Origin: Propionicimonas sp.
GTDB lineage: Bacteria > Actinomycetota > Actinomycetes > Propionibacteriales > Propionibacteriaceae
Reading direction: 5' to 3'
Length of the DNA stretch: 64,000 nucleotides
NCBI RefSeq assembly: GCF_029975155.1
Contig: NZ_JARKPQ010000108.1
Coordinates: 1-64,000 of the forward strand
Shown: piece after piece, positions 1 through 7,670 of the stretch
Layout: each line of letters starts with the position of its first letter
Position numbering within the stretch: position 1 is the stretch's first letter
The notes under the pieces: generated by a model
Databases searched by the model: none
The model's input: the letters and a program-made list of their open reading frames with translations, nothing else
Told to the model about the DNA's origin: nothing
Translations under genes and position numbers: made by a program

Positions 1-54
1 CATGGGCTGACCTGGGAGTTCATGATGGAGCCGGACGCGGACCCGTCGGCCTGA
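1..54 (+). CDS. 3' end of an unidentified gene
   Basis: The window opens inside a reading frame that ends with a TGA at 52-54. The 17 visible residues end in MMEPDADPSA. This is too little to assign a family. A long hairpin (73-144) follows directly and could mark the end of its transcript. The frame is assigned only because it is open to the edge, ends acidic like many soluble proteins, and no other gene covers it. Confidence 0.45.
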   Translation, partial: HGLTWEFMMEPDADPSA

Positions 55-72
55 GCACCGTTCGTGACCACG

Positions 73-144
73 GCCGAACGCCACCGTTCCGGTCATTCGC
101 TCCCACCCGGGCTGTGGCGTTTGACCGGAACGGTGGCGTTCGGC
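73..144. repeat. Long inverted repeat, 23-bp arms
   Basis: Arms 73-95 and 122-144 are exact reverse complements (left arm begins GCCGAACGCCACC), separated by 26 nt. It lies between the end of the first gene and the convergent esterase gene at 216-1478. It could act as a bidirectional terminator for the two converging transcripts, although no T-run follows, or it could be a mobile palindromic repeat. Residual 145-215 holds nothing recognised. Confidence 0.7.
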
Positions 145-215
145 GTGGGTGGTCTGGTGCGGCGGGGAGGCAAGGGGCGGGCCGGCAGCCGCCGACCCGC
201 CCGTCCTCGACAGGG

Positions 216-1478
216 TTACCTGTGGTGGTGCTTCACGGACTGCTTGGCCATCCACTGCCAGATGTGCTGGCCCTTGGCGTTGACCGGATCGTTCTGGGCG
301 ACGTAGATCCAGGACCAGTGACCGGGATAGGTCACCCCGCCGAAGGTGACGTCGGCGTACGCGCTGAGCAGGGCGTTCGGAATGGTCTCGGCCATGTGCT
401 TGCCGTTGGCCTCGAACGGGACGACGTCGTCGCTCTTCGCCTGCACGACCCAGGTCGGGGTCTTGATGGACGCGAGCCCCGCATCGCTGATCATCCTGAC
501 GACCGGGTCGCCGAACAGCAGGGCCGGGCAGATCGGGACCTGCGCGGCGAAGTAGCCCGGGTTGTCCACGACGAGCCGCGGGGTCATGTAGCCACCGTTG
601 GACGCGCCGACCACGTAGATCCGGTTACGGTCGACCCGGTTGTGCTTCACGACCGTGTCGATGAGCTTCTTCAGCTTTGCGGAGTAGCCCATCGCCGGGT
701 CGTTCAGCCAGTAGTCGGTGGCCTGCGGGGCGAGCACGTATGCGCCGCCGAAGATGCGCTGTGCCTTCGGGGTGATGAAGCCGAGGGCACCACGGTTGGC
801 GATCAGCGGCAGGTCGTTGTTCTGGGCCTGCGCCCAGCCGCCCTCGCCGCCGCCGTGCAGCCACACGATCAGCGGACGCTTGCCCTTGGCGTGCGGCGTG
901 TACAGCCGGTACTTCAGCCCCGCGGCCTTGCCCGAGCCGAACGCGTTCACCTCAGGGTCGACGACCTTGCCCTGACGCAGCGCGGAGAACGTGAACGCCT
1001 TGCCGTTGCGCAGGGTGACCGGCTTGTTCTGGGTGACCGTGTAGGTCAGGTCGAGCACCAGGTTGCGGCCCACGCTGTTCCCCCACGCGAACGTGGAGGC
1101 GCCGTCGACGCCGTAGCCGGACTTCAGGTCGACCACGATCCGTCCGGACCGGTCGAGGTGCACGCCGGTGACCGTGCGTTCGACGTCGGTGAACGTGCCG
1201 AACACGGTCGCCGGGTCGAGTGAGGTGTAGGGATTGGTGCCGGTCGCCGTCACGCGGAACGTGTCGGCTGTCAGGCTCGACGCCCTGACGCCGAGCCGGC
1301 GGGTGTCGATGGTCAGCGACACGATCTGCTGGCCGCCGTCCAGCACCTTGGCATTGAGGGTGAACGTCGCCTTCACCGGTTTCGCCGGCGACTTGTGCGC
1401 GTCGGCGGGGCCGGTCGAGAGCGACAGGAGTGAGAGCGCCGCCACCAGAGTGGTGACGAGGATGCGCAGCTTCTTCAT
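216..1478 (-). CDS. Secreted alpha/beta-hydrolase esterase (PHB depolymerase/prolyl oligopeptidase-like)
   Basis: The 420-residue protein starts at the ATG at 1478, chosen over a frame open further upstream because AAGGAG lies just before it and a signal peptide follows (KK, hydrophobic core, cleavage near ADA-HKS at residue 27). Residues ~35-160 look like an immunoglobulin-like N-terminal domain. Residues ~185-420 form an alpha/beta hydrolase: oxyanion motif WLHGGGEGG (~206-214), nucleophile Ser293 in GASNGG, acid Asp350/351 in KSDDVVPF and His387 in YPGHWSW. The protein is probably an exported carboxylesterase or polyester/peptide hydrolase; the substrate cannot be read from the sequence. 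It ends in a His-rich tail (KHHHR). It is monocistronic, with no partner gene on its strand nearby. Confidence 0.85.
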   Translation of the reverse strand: MKKLRILVTTLVAALSLLSLSTGPADAHKSPAKPVKATFTLNAKVLDGGQQIVSLTIDTRRLGVRASSLTADTFRVTATGTNPYTSLDPATVFGTFTDVERTVTGVHLDRSGRIVVDLKSGYGVDGASTFAWGNSVGRNLVLDLTYTVTQNKPVTLRNGKAFTFSALRQGKVVDPEVNAFGSGKAAGLKYRLYTPHAKGKRPLIVWLHGGGEGGWAQAQNNDLPLIANRGALGFITPKAQRIFGGAYVLAPQATDYWLNDPAMGYSAKLKKLIDTVVKHNRVDRNRIYVVGASNGGYMTPRLVVDNPGYFAAQVPICPALLFGDPVVRMISDAGLASIKTPTWVVQAKSDDVVPFEANGKHMAETIPNALLSAYADVTFGGVTYPGHWSWIYVAQNDPVNAKGQHIWQWMAKQSVKHHHR

Positions 1479-1631
1479 CGAAGCTCCTTCTGGAGGGGGT
1501 TGGGGTGTCGTCCGGGAATGCGGTTGCCGCGCACCCCCGAGCGATTCCTTCGACTCTAGGAGCGCGCTGAGAGCGCTGTCAATGATGTGCCCGGGACGCA
1601 GCCGTCCCGCTCGACCTCGTCCGTCCCTTCC

Positions 1632-1706
1632 CACCGCCGCCCCCGCGGTTCACAGCCGCCCCCTACATTTCAGGGGCGGCTGTGAACCTCGGGGGCGTCT
1701 GCGGTG
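1632..1706. repeat. Palindromic repeat, copy 1 (upstream of esterase gene)
   Basis: A nested inverted repeat: the core arms 1648-1662 and 1673-1687 (GTTCACAGCCGCCCC and its complement) are perfect, and the outer arms (CGCCCCCG / CGGGGGCG) extend it to about 75 bp. The core, loop (ATTTCA) and outer arms recur almost unchanged at 2917-2990. It lies in the 347-nt gene-free stretch 1479-1825 between two minus-strand genes; the rest of that stretch holds the esterase promoter region and nothing else recognised. Confidence 0.85.
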
Positions 1707-1825
1707 AGTCCAGAGACGGGTGCCGGTGAGTGGCCGGGCCGGGGCGGCGTCACGAGGGAGCCGACCCGGAGACGTGCGCGTCCAGAGGGGGCCTTCGGCT
1801 GAACCCTGCGCGAGTGGGGGCCAGC

Positions 1826-2515
1826 TCAGTCGCAGCAACCTTCTGCGCACCCGTCGGCGTCGACGGCCGACACCAGCGGCGCGCGGCAGTTGTCGCCGCG
1901 CCAGGCTTCCCGTCCCTCGCGGATCGCGACGCCGGCGATCACCAGCGCGGCCAGCGGATCAGCCCAGTACCAGCCCAGCGTGCTGTTCAGCACGAGCCCG
2001 ACCAGCAGGACGGCGGAGAGGTAGCTGCACAGCAGCGTCTGCTTCGAGTCGGCCACGGCCGAGGCCGAGCCGAGTTCGCGGCCGGTGCGCCGCTCGGCCC
2101 ACGACAGCAGTGGCATCACCGCGAGGCTGATCGCGGCCAGCGCAATCCCGACCGTCGAGTGTTCGGCGGGCTCCCTGGTCGCCAGGCTGAGGACGGCGTC
2201 CGTGCCGACGAACGCGGCCAGCCCGAAGAACGACACCGCGATCAGACGGGTAGCCGCACGCTCGCGGCGCTCGTGGCCGGCGATCGAGAACTGCCAGGCC
2301 ACCGCGGCGGCCGAAAGCACCTCGACCACCGAGTCCAGGCCGAACGCGACCAGGGCCACCGACGAAGCGATGCCGCCGGCCACCAGCGCCACGACGGCCT
2401 CGAGCACGTTGTAGCCGATCGTCAGTCCGACCAGCAGCCGGATCCGCCGCTGCAGCACACGCCGCCGGACCGGTCCCGGCCCGGCACGGCCGATCACGAG
2501 CGGCTGCACGAGCAC
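1826..2515 (-). CDS. Cation diffusion facilitator-like metal efflux transporter
   Basis: A 229-residue integral membrane protein with about five or six hydrophobic segments. The CDF-like signatures are GLDSVVE (~residue 78) and ADSKQTLLCSYLS (~residue 155), which carry the aspartates expected to bind metal within the membrane. It lacks the usual long cytoplasmic C-terminal domain. Instead it ends in a short Cys-rich tail (DNCRAP...DGCAEGCCD) that could bind a thiophilic metal. It starts at a GTG that overlaps the last codons of the upstream CmtR-like regulator by 22 nt, so the two are co-transcribed and probably translationally coupled. Its role is inferred as export of Cd, Pb or Zn under control of that sensor. 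Confidence 0.8.
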   Translation of the reverse strand: MLVQPLVIGRAGPGPVRRRVLQRRIRLLVGLTIGYNVLEAVVALVAGGIASSVALVAFGLDSVVEVLSAAAVAWQFSIAGHERRERAATRLIAVSFFGLAAFVGTDAVLSLATREPAEHSTVGIALAAISLAVMPLLSWAERRTGRELGSASAVADSKQTLLCSYLSAVLLVGLVLNSTLGWYWADPLAALVIAGVAIREGREAWRGDNCRAPLVSAVDADGCAEGCCD

Positions 2516-2832
2516 TCCTCTCCCGCGCAGCAGTCGGGGTCGACGACGAGCACCACCCGCAGCAGTTCGTCGAGGGCCGGCGCCAGGTGCGGATCAGCCA
2601 GCCGGTACCAGGCGTGGCGACCGTCGCGAACGGACTCCACCAGACCGCACCCCCGCAGACACGCCAGCTGGTTCGACACCACCTGCCGGGACACGCCCAG
2701 AGCGTCGGCGAGGTCGGACGGCACCGCCGGCGCCTCCCGTAGCGCCAGGAGCAGTTGCACGCGGGTGGGATCGGACAAGGCGTACCCCAGGCGGGAAAGG
2801 CTCTCGGCGTGACTCAGCACCACGACACTCAC
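2494..2832 (-). CDS. cmtR: ArsR/SmtB-family metal sensor, CmtR-like
   Basis: A 112-residue winged-helix repressor. The recognition helix region reads SRQVVSNQLACLRGCGLV; the two cysteines in CLRGC match the Cd/Pb ligands Cys57 and Cys61 of mycobacterial CmtR, and a Cys-rich tail (DCCAGEECSC) could provide the third. GTG at 2832 is preferred over frames extending to 2922 because those run through the palindromic operator. A TAnnnT -10 box (TATCGT) lies 7 nt before this GTG, so the mRNA is probably leaderless. It overlaps the transporter gene at 1826-2515. By analogy it represses both genes until Cd(II), Pb(II) or a similar ion binds. Confidence 0.85.
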   Translation of the reverse strand: MSVVVLSHAESLSRLGYALSDPTRVQLLLALREAPAVPSDLADALGVSRQVVSNQLACLRGCGLVESVRDGRHAWYRLADPHLAPALDELLRVVLVVDPDCCAGEECSCSRS

Positions 2833-2843
2833 GGCACCGACGA

Positions 2844-2859
2844 TACAGCAATCGCTGTA
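2844..2859 (-). promoter_or_regulatory. CmtR-like operator overlapping a leaderless promoter
   Basis: The sequence TACAGCAATCGCTGTA is a palindrome with perfect 6-bp arms around AATC. Read on the minus strand it overlaps the likely -10 hexamer TATCGT (2840-2845) of the regulator-transporter operon, whose GTG start follows 7 nt later. ArsR-family repressors bind such short palindromes over the promoter, so autoregulation is expected. Confidence 0.65.
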
Positions 2860-2916
2860 CTGTTTGGGTGCGTCCTGATGCTGAGCGTCGGTTGCCCACG
2901 CAGCTGCCGTCCCAGC

Positions 2917-2990
2917 CCGCAAACGCCCCCGAGGTTCACAGCCGCCCCCGAGATTTCAGGGGCGGCTGTGAACATCGGGGGCGTTTGCGG
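2917..2990. repeat. Palindromic repeat, copy 2
   Basis: A 74-bp near-perfect palindrome with outer arms CCGCAAACGCCCCCGA / TCGGGGGCGTTTGCGG and inner arms GTTCACAGCCGCCCC / complement, separated by about 10 nt. It is the better-preserved copy of the element at 1632-1706 and lies in the same orientation. Together the two copies bracket the metal sensor-transporter pair. The interval 2991-3157 contains no gene. Confidence 0.85.
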
Positions 2991-3157
2991 TGAGAGTGCG
3001 GTCGTCGTCCGCGCCCTCGGGCACCGTTGGCTGCCGGAACGATCCCTCTCCACCCTGCCGGTGATCCCGATGTGCGGGCTACCCTGAACCCCTCGTGCCG
3101 TGGTCAGTGACCATTCGAGAGCCGCGATGGAAACGAAACGGGGTCGAACGGAGAGGG

Positions 3158-3865
3158 ATGCGCACAGACGGCGGGCCCGCGGGAAGCCTCCGAAGGCTCG
3201 TGGGGCGGGTGGACGTCGCACGCAGCCGGCGGTTGGGGCTGCTGTCCATGGCCTCGGCCCTGCTTGCGGTGCTTGCCGCCTGCAGCGGGACGGGGTCCCC
3301 GGCGCCCGCCACGAGCGCGGCCCGGTCCGACACACCAGCTGCGAGCACAGGTGCGTCCCCGGCCTTCAAGCCGGGTGAGCTGACCTGCGCCGACGCCTAC
3401 ACCGAAGACCCGCTGGGCGTGGAGTCGATCGCGTTCACCGACGCCGGCGTCGGATTCGAGGCGCTGAACGAGACCGGCTTCGACCCGGTTCCGGTTGAGC
3501 GAGCCAGCTTGCCGTGGGAGGCGTCCGGCGGCTACTTCTCGAAGTCGCCGATCTATCTCGACGACGACGTCAGCTGGGCCGAACTCATGGCGATCGAGGG
3601 TGGCGACGTCACGTTCGCGTGGGTGCCCGCCGGAGTCTGGACCGGATTGGCGAGAGGCTCCGCCGGAAGAACCTATGAGGCAGCCACCGCCCGCTTTGAG
3701 TCGTGCGAGGGCTCCTACACCGGCTTCCTGGGCGGCATCCTGACGCCGACGGCGCACGCGTGCGTCACCCTTGGCATCCGCAGCAACCTCCACCCCGAGG
3801 TCGAGTCACTACGCGTGGCCATCGGCAGGGGCGCCTGCGGGGATCCCGGATCGAGTCCGGGATGA
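3158..3865 (+). CDS. Predicted lipoprotein of unknown function
   Basis: A 235-residue protein with a type II signal peptide: basic region (RRL), hydrophobic stretch and lipobox LAAC with the lipidated Cys at residue 42, so it should be anchored outside the membrane. After a Ser/Thr/Ala/Pro linker, the mature part has four cysteines (TCAD, ESCE, HACV, GACG) that could form two disulfides. No family is recognised. ATG 3158 is chosen because GGAGAGG precedes it; a GTG at 3209 is an alternative that keeps the signal peptide. The C-terminus (GDPGSSPG) and its TGA at 3863-3865 are made by a dispersed hairpin repeat, so the original 3' end may have been replaced. Confidence 0.75.
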   Translation: MRTDGGPAGSLRRLVGRVDVARSRRLGLLSMASALLAVLAACSGTGSPAPATSAARSDTPAASTGASPAFKPGELTCADAYTEDPLGVESIAFTDAGVGFEALNETGFDPVPVERASLPWEASGGYFSKSPIYLDDDVSWAELMAIEGGDVTFAWVPAGVWTGLARGSAGRTYEAATARFESCEGSYTGFLGGILTPTAHACVTLGIRSNLHPEVESLRVAIGRGACGDPGSSPG

Positions 3866-3866
3866 C
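3838..3866. repeat. Short dispersed hairpin repeat (ATCCCGGA type), copy 1
   Basis: Arms ATCCCGGA (3843-3850) and TCCGGGAT (3856-3863) around a 5-nt loop. The same hairpin occurs at 33161-33188, and a GAAA-loop relative at 27714-27739. Here it overlaps the end of the lipoprotein gene and contains its stop codon. Confidence 0.8.
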
Positions 3867-3957
3867 GGATGGCGGTGGGTGCGCGGGATGGCGGTGGGGT
3901 GCGCCGGGATGGCGGTGGGTGCGCCGGGATGACGGTGGGCGCGCGGGATGACCGTGG
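3857..3957. repeat. Degenerate tandem repeat, ~20-bp unit
   Basis: About five consecutive units with the pattern GGGATGGCGGTGGGTGCGCC, varying at a few positions (GGATGACGG, GGCGCGC), fill the gap between the lipoprotein and TetR genes. The array begins in the preceding hairpin repeat (CCGGGATGACGG), suggesting it grew by slippage from that element. Confidence 0.75.
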
Positions 3958-4001
3958 TGAGCCCGGGTTGGGGATGGCAGAGCGGGAAGGGGGGAACTGA
4001 G

Positions 4002-4676
4002 GTGGCCGGCGGTTCGGGGCACAAGGGCATCACCGCGGAGAAGGTGGTGGACGTCGCGACGCAGCTCACGCGGGAGCGCGGCCTGACCGGATGGTCCTTC
4101 CGGGAACTCGCCAAGCGGGTGGGCGTCGCCCCTTCTGCGGTGTACCACCACGTCGGCGACCACGCCACGGTGATCCGGCAGGTCGCCCGTCGCCTTGTCG
4201 CGGAGGTCGAGCTCCCCGACGCCGAACTCGACTGGCAGGACTGGTTCGAGCAGGTGCTGATGGCCATCCGGGCGAAGGCCGCCGACTATCCAGGCGTCGC
4301 GCACTGGTTCATGATGCACGGCCCGACCATCGAGGAGGCGGCCCGGATCGTCGACGCCGGCATCGCCACGCTCGAACGGGCCGGCTTCGGCGACCAGGCC
4401 GGTTACGCCTATTCGCTGCTCTTCAACCAGGTGGTCGGACTCGTCGCCATCAGCCAGGACCGCCGCTCGCCCAATCCCGCGGACGGCGACCGCGCCTTCT
4501 CCTCGATGCTGCCCGGATTCCGCCGGCTCGCGGTCACCAGTCCCGGCCTCGAGGTGCTCACGGAGTCGGTGCTCAGGCCGATGCTCAGCGGCCCGGACGC
4601 GGAGGAGGCCTACTTCCGGCGCGCGCTGCACACGACCATGCGCGGCCTGGCCGCGGAGGCCGGCCTCGGCAGCTGA
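4002..4676 (+). CDS. TetR-family transcriptional regulator
   Basis: A 224-residue regulator. Residues ~8-55 form the HTH: ITAEKVVDVATQLTRERGL, then WSFRELAKRVGVAPSAVYHH, the usual TetR helix 2-turn-helix 3 pattern. The remainder is a helical ligand-binding domain of the TetR_C type. GTG 4002 is chosen because AAGGGGGGA lies 7 nt upstream, while the open frame further upstream runs through tandem repeats. It converges on the ECF transporter operon, with only 2 nt between the two stop codons, so it is not in that operon. Whether it regulates the neighbouring transporters cannot be told; the ligand is unknown. Confidence 0.85.
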   Translation: MAGGSGHKGITAEKVVDVATQLTRERGLTGWSFRELAKRVGVAPSAVYHHVGDHATVIRQVARRLVAEVELPDAELDWQDWFEQVLMAIRAKAADYPGVAHWFMMHGPTIEEAARIVDAGIATLERAGFGDQAGYAYSLLFNQVVGLVAISQDRRSPNPADGDRAFSSMLPGFRRLAVTSPGLEVLTESVLRPMLSGPDAEEAYFRRALHTTMRGLAAEAGLGS

Positions 4677-4678
4677 CG

Positions 4679-6103
4679 TCAACGGACCAACGGCCCGGAC
4701 GCGACCACGCGCCCGTCCGTGAGCCGCACCAGATAGGTGGCACACGCCTCGATCAGCTCCTCGTCGTGCGTGACGACCACGACCAGGCGCCCGTCGTCCA
4801 CCAGGTCGGCGATCCGGCCGGCCACCTCGCCCATGTGCCTGCGGTCCAGGCCGCTGGTGGGCTCGTCGAACACCACCACCTCGGCCCCGCTGGCCACGGC
4901 CGCGGCGATCGCCGTCCGCTGCCTCTGGCCACCGGAGAGGCTCATCGGGTGCCGCTCCGCGACATCGGCCAGGTCCAGCCCGGCGAGGATCTCCGCGACG
5001 CGCTCCGGGTCCGCGTCGGGAGCGCTGAGTGTGATCTCCTCCGCCACCGACTCCGCGAACAGCTGGTGGTTCACGTCCTGCATCACCAGGTAGGACGAGG
5101 CCAGCCTGGCCCGGCGGTCCCGGACGCGACCGTCGATCTCGAGTACTCCGGAGGCCCCGCGGTCGAGCCCCACCAGAGCGCGGATCAGCGTGGACTTGCC
5201 CGCGCCGTTCGGCCCGGTGACGGCGACCACGCCGCGCCGGGGGAGCACCAGCCGGTCGATGTCGAGGGCAGGTGCCGGAGCGCCGGGATAGTCCCGGCGG
5301 ACCCCGGTCAGCACCACCTGGTCGGCCGGATCGGGGGCGACGGCCGGCGTGGCGGGCGAGGGACGGTGCGGACTGCGCAGGCCCCGGGCCGCGGCCTCCG
5401 CCGCCGTCATGGCCGCCATGTCCGCCGCGGCGAACTCCTCGACGATCCGGCCGGCCTCCATCAGCACCCAGCGATCGGCGACGCCCTGCAGGTAGTGCAG
5501 CCGGTGCTCGGCGACGACCACCGCGCAGCCGGCGGCCTTCCAGGACAGGATCAGCGTGCGCAGCTCGTCGATGGTCGCGGCGTCGAGATTGCTGGACGGC
5601 TCGTCGAGCACCAGCACCCGCGGGCCGGACACCCACACCGAGCCGCAGGCCACCTTCTGCTTCTGACCGCCGGAGAGCTCGAAGATCGAGCGGTCCAGCA
5701 GGGAGCCCAGCCCGAGCCGGCCGGCGGTCTCGGTCACCCTGCGCACGATCCGGTCGCGGTCATGGCCGAGGTTCTCCGCAGCGAAGGCCAGCTCGCTGCC
5801 GACGTCGACGGTGAAGAACTGGCTGCGCGGGTTCTGGAAGACCGAGCCGACCACGTCGGCCGCCTCGGCGAGCGCCACGTCGGCCACCTGCCGTCCGGCC
5901 ACGATGGCGTGCCCGCTCACCCCGCCTTCGTGGACGTGGGGGATCAGCCCGTTGATCACCTTGGTCAGCGTGGTCTTGCCGCAGCCGGAACCGCCGGTGA
6001 GCACCACCACCTCGCCGGCGCCGACCCGCAGGTTGATGCCGGCGATCCCGGCGTCGGCCCCACCCTGTGCGTAGCGGAACCCCACATCGGCCAGGTCGAT
6101 CAC
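4679..6103 (-). CDS. ECF transporter ATPase, two nucleotide-binding domains fused
   Basis: A 474-residue protein that joins two ABC ATPase domains corresponding to EcfA1 and EcfA2. The first has Walker A GGSGCGKTT (~37-45), signature LSGGQKQK and Walker B VLVLDEPSS; the second has GPNGAGKST, LSGGQRQR and VVVFDEPTS followed by a switch His (THDEE). It powers the energy-coupling-factor importer formed with the two genes upstream. The GTG start at 6103 shares GTGA with the ecfT stop, so translation is coupled. The gene is last in the operon S component-EcfT-ATPase, whose promoter carries a DtxR-type box. Confidence 0.9.
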   Translation of the reverse strand: MIDLADVGFRYAQGGADAGIAGINLRVGAGEVVVLTGGSGCGKTTLTKVINGLIPHVHEGGVSGHAIVAGRQVADVALAEAADVVGSVFQNPRSQFFTVDVGSELAFAAENLGHDRDRIVRRVTETAGRLGLGSLLDRSIFELSGGQKQKVACGSVWVSGPRVLVLDEPSSNLDAATIDELRTLILSWKAAGCAVVVAEHRLHYLQGVADRWVLMEAGRIVEEFAAADMAAMTAAEAAARGLRSPHRPSPATPAVAPDPADQVVLTGVRRDYPGAPAPALDIDRLVLPRRGVVAVTGPNGAGKSTLIRALVGLDRGASGVLEIDGRVRDRRARLASSYLVMQDVNHQLFAESVAEEITLSAPDADPERVAEILAGLDLADVAERHPMSLSGGQRQRTAIAAAVASGAEVVVFDEPTSGLDRRHMGEVAGRIADLVDDGRLVVVVTHDEELIEACATYLVRLTDGRVVASGPLVR

Positions 6104-6921
6104 GACGTGACCGCGCCCGCCAGCAGCACACCGAGCGGCACCAGGGCGGCCAGCGCCACGAGCAGGTCCCGCCGGCCGAAGCCGGAACGGCAGACGTGGG
6201 TGCGCCGCCGCGAGCCGCCGAGTCCGCGGGTGAGCGCGGCGGCGGTCAACTCGTCCCCGATCCGCACCAGGGAGATCAGCAGCGGCACCATGCGGTACTC
6301 CAGCAGCGCGATCGGGTTGCGGACGCGGCCACGGAGGGAGATGCCGCGCATCCGCATGGCGTCCGCGATCGAGGCGTACTCCTCGCCGATCGTCGGCAGG
6401 AACCGCAGCACCACGGACAGGGGGATCACCAGCGTCGCCGGCAACCGCAGCCGTTCCAGAGCCGCCACCAGCTCGCTGACCTGAGTGGTCCTGACGGCGT
6501 AGGTGGCCATCGCCACGATGGGCATGAACATCACGACCAGCGTCCCCAGCCCGCCGATCAGCGCCCACTGTCCGGGCAGCAGCCGCGCCCACTGCAGCAG
6601 GGCGACGGCAACACCGAACGAGACCACGGACACCACGGCGATCCGGACGCGGCCCACGCTCAGCCACAGGCCCGCGGCGAGCAGCATCGCCAGGCCGCGC
6701 GCCACCCACGACAGCGCGGACCCGGCCATGTTCATGCTGACCGCGTTCGTCACCAGCAGTACGGCGATCTTCGTGCGGGGGTCCAGCCACCACGGGCTGC
6801 CCTGCAGCCACGCGTCCACCGCTCGTGCGGCCACCTCCGGCGCCCTCTCTGCCGAGTTGTCAGAGTCTGTGCCGATCAGAGCCGGGCGAGGCTCTGACAA
6901 CCCGGTGCGGGAGGGGCTCAC
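6100..6921 (-). CDS. ecfT: ECF transporter transmembrane coupling protein EcfT
   Basis: A 273-residue membrane protein with about five hydrophobic segments (~residues 45-150 and the C-terminal end). It carries the two Arg-Gly coupling motifs typical of EcfT in the cytoplasmic helices (AMRMRGISLRGR and ALTRGLGG), which dock onto the ATPases. It links the S component to the fused ATPase. The GTG start at 6921 overlaps the stop of the S-component gene (GTGA), and its own stop overlaps the ATPase start in the same way. The N-terminal ~30 residues are polar and poorly conserved in appearance. Confidence 0.88.
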   Translation of the reverse strand: MSPSRTGLSEPRPALIGTDSDNSAERAPEVAARAVDAWLQGSPWWLDPRTKIAVLLVTNAVSMNMAGSALSWVARGLAMLLAAGLWLSVGRVRIAVVSVVSFGVAVALLQWARLLPGQWALIGGLGTLVVMFMPIVAMATYAVRTTQVSELVAALERLRLPATLVIPLSVVLRFLPTIGEEYASIADAMRMRGISLRGRVRNPIALLEYRMVPLLISLVRIGDELTAAALTRGLGGSRRRTHVCRSGFGRRDLLVALAALVPLGVLLAGAVTS

Positions 6922-7535
6922 GCGATCCCGGCCCGCTCGAAGTGCTTGCGCAGGGTCGCGCGGCCCAGGTAGGCGCCGATCAGCGCGCCGACGGCGGCCT
7001 GGACCGGAATCGTCAGCCAGAACCACGGCGGCATGAGCGCGGCCACCGCACCGGTCCACTCCGCCCCGTACATGGGCTCGATGCTCTTCAGGTAGCTCTC
7101 CAGCCCCATCAGCATCGGCAGGTACGGGCCGAAGACCCACAGGCTGAACACCCAGTAGCCGAGCAGCGTGTGCTTCCAGCTGGCGTAGCGGCCCGCCCTG
7201 AAGACCAGGTCGGCGAGCACGCCGCACAGCGGACCGATCACGAGCATGGGCCAGCTGTGACCGCCGGCGAACATGACGAGGGTCACCAGGATGCTGGTGA
7301 TGGTGACCATGCCGAACTTCCGCACCCTGGTCAGGTACAGCATGAAGGGGATCCCGCCGACGATCGGCAGGAGCAGGGCCAGCAACACCATGAAGACCGG
7401 GATGAACCCGAGCATCCCGGTGGCGTAGAACACCACGATGTAGAAGGCCGAGAAGACTCCGACGGTGATCAGGTCCTTCACCGTCAGCTTCCGATCAGGG
7501 GTGGTGGCCGGGGTGGCCGTTGCTGCCGTGGACAT
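6918..7535 (-). CDS. ECF transporter substrate-binding S component, MptD-like
   Basis: A 205-residue, strongly hydrophobic protein with about five or six membrane segments, beginning after a short Thr/Ala-rich tail with KLTVKDLITVGVFSAFYIVVF. Overall appearance matches the MptD (Trep_Strep) family of S components, which select the ligand in an ECF importer. ATG 7535 has a GGAGG ribosome site. It is the first gene of a three-gene operon. The DtxR/IdeR-type box at 7574-7592 lies directly upstream, so iron limitation should induce it. Haem-importing ECF systems are known in streptococci and lactobacilli; an iron complex, haem or siderophore is therefore the best guess, but only from context. Confidence 0.85.
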   Translation of the reverse strand: MSTAATATPATTPDRKLTVKDLITVGVFSAFYIVVFYATGMLGFIPVFMVLLALLLPIVGGIPFMLYLTRVRKFGMVTITSILVTLVMFAGGHSWPMLVIGPLCGVLADLVFRAGRYASWKHTLLGYWVFSLWVFGPYLPMLMGLESYLKSIEPMYGAEWTGAVAALMPPWFWLTIPVQAAVGALIGAYLGRATLRKHFERAGIA

Positions 7536-7573
7536 GAGTTCCTCCAGGTTTTCGTGACGATACCGTCTCATTA

Positions 7574-7592
7574 TTAGGTAAGGCTTACCTCA
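7574..7592. promoter_or_regulatory. DtxR/IdeR-type iron box between two divergent operons
   Basis: TTAGGTAAGGCTTACCTCA matches the actinobacterial iron-box consensus (TTAGGTTAGSCTAACCTAA) and contains a perfect 7+1+7 palindrome, AGGTAAG-G-CTTACCT. It sits 39 nt from the S-component start and 79 nt from the ABC-transporter start. One Fe(II)-loaded DtxR-type dimer pair here could repress both transport operons. No dtxR gene is present in the window. Confidence 0.85.
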
Positions 7593-7670
7593 CTTCTGAG
7601 GATCGGTGCAGACTGTCTCATGTCTGTGACGCTGTTACAGGCATCGCCAGCCGTGCAGCAAGGAGCGAAC

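Noticed and set aside
2755..3087. Plus-strand frame across the second palindrome
   Set aside because: It is antisense to cmtR and runs through the palindrome; no coding character.
3857..3957. Possible CRISPR array
   Set aside because: The ~20-bp units are directly abutting without spacers and are degenerate, so this is a simple tandem repeat.
4091..6484. A 797-codon open frame on the plus strand
   Set aside because: It is antisense to the TetR/ECF genes, is rich in Arg, His and Gly, and has no domain. It is a by-product of high GC.
7620..7670. Earlier start codon for the first IrtA-like ABC gene
   Set aside because: AAGGAG stands directly before GTG 7671, and the extra 17 residues have no ribosome site and would place the start close to the iron box.
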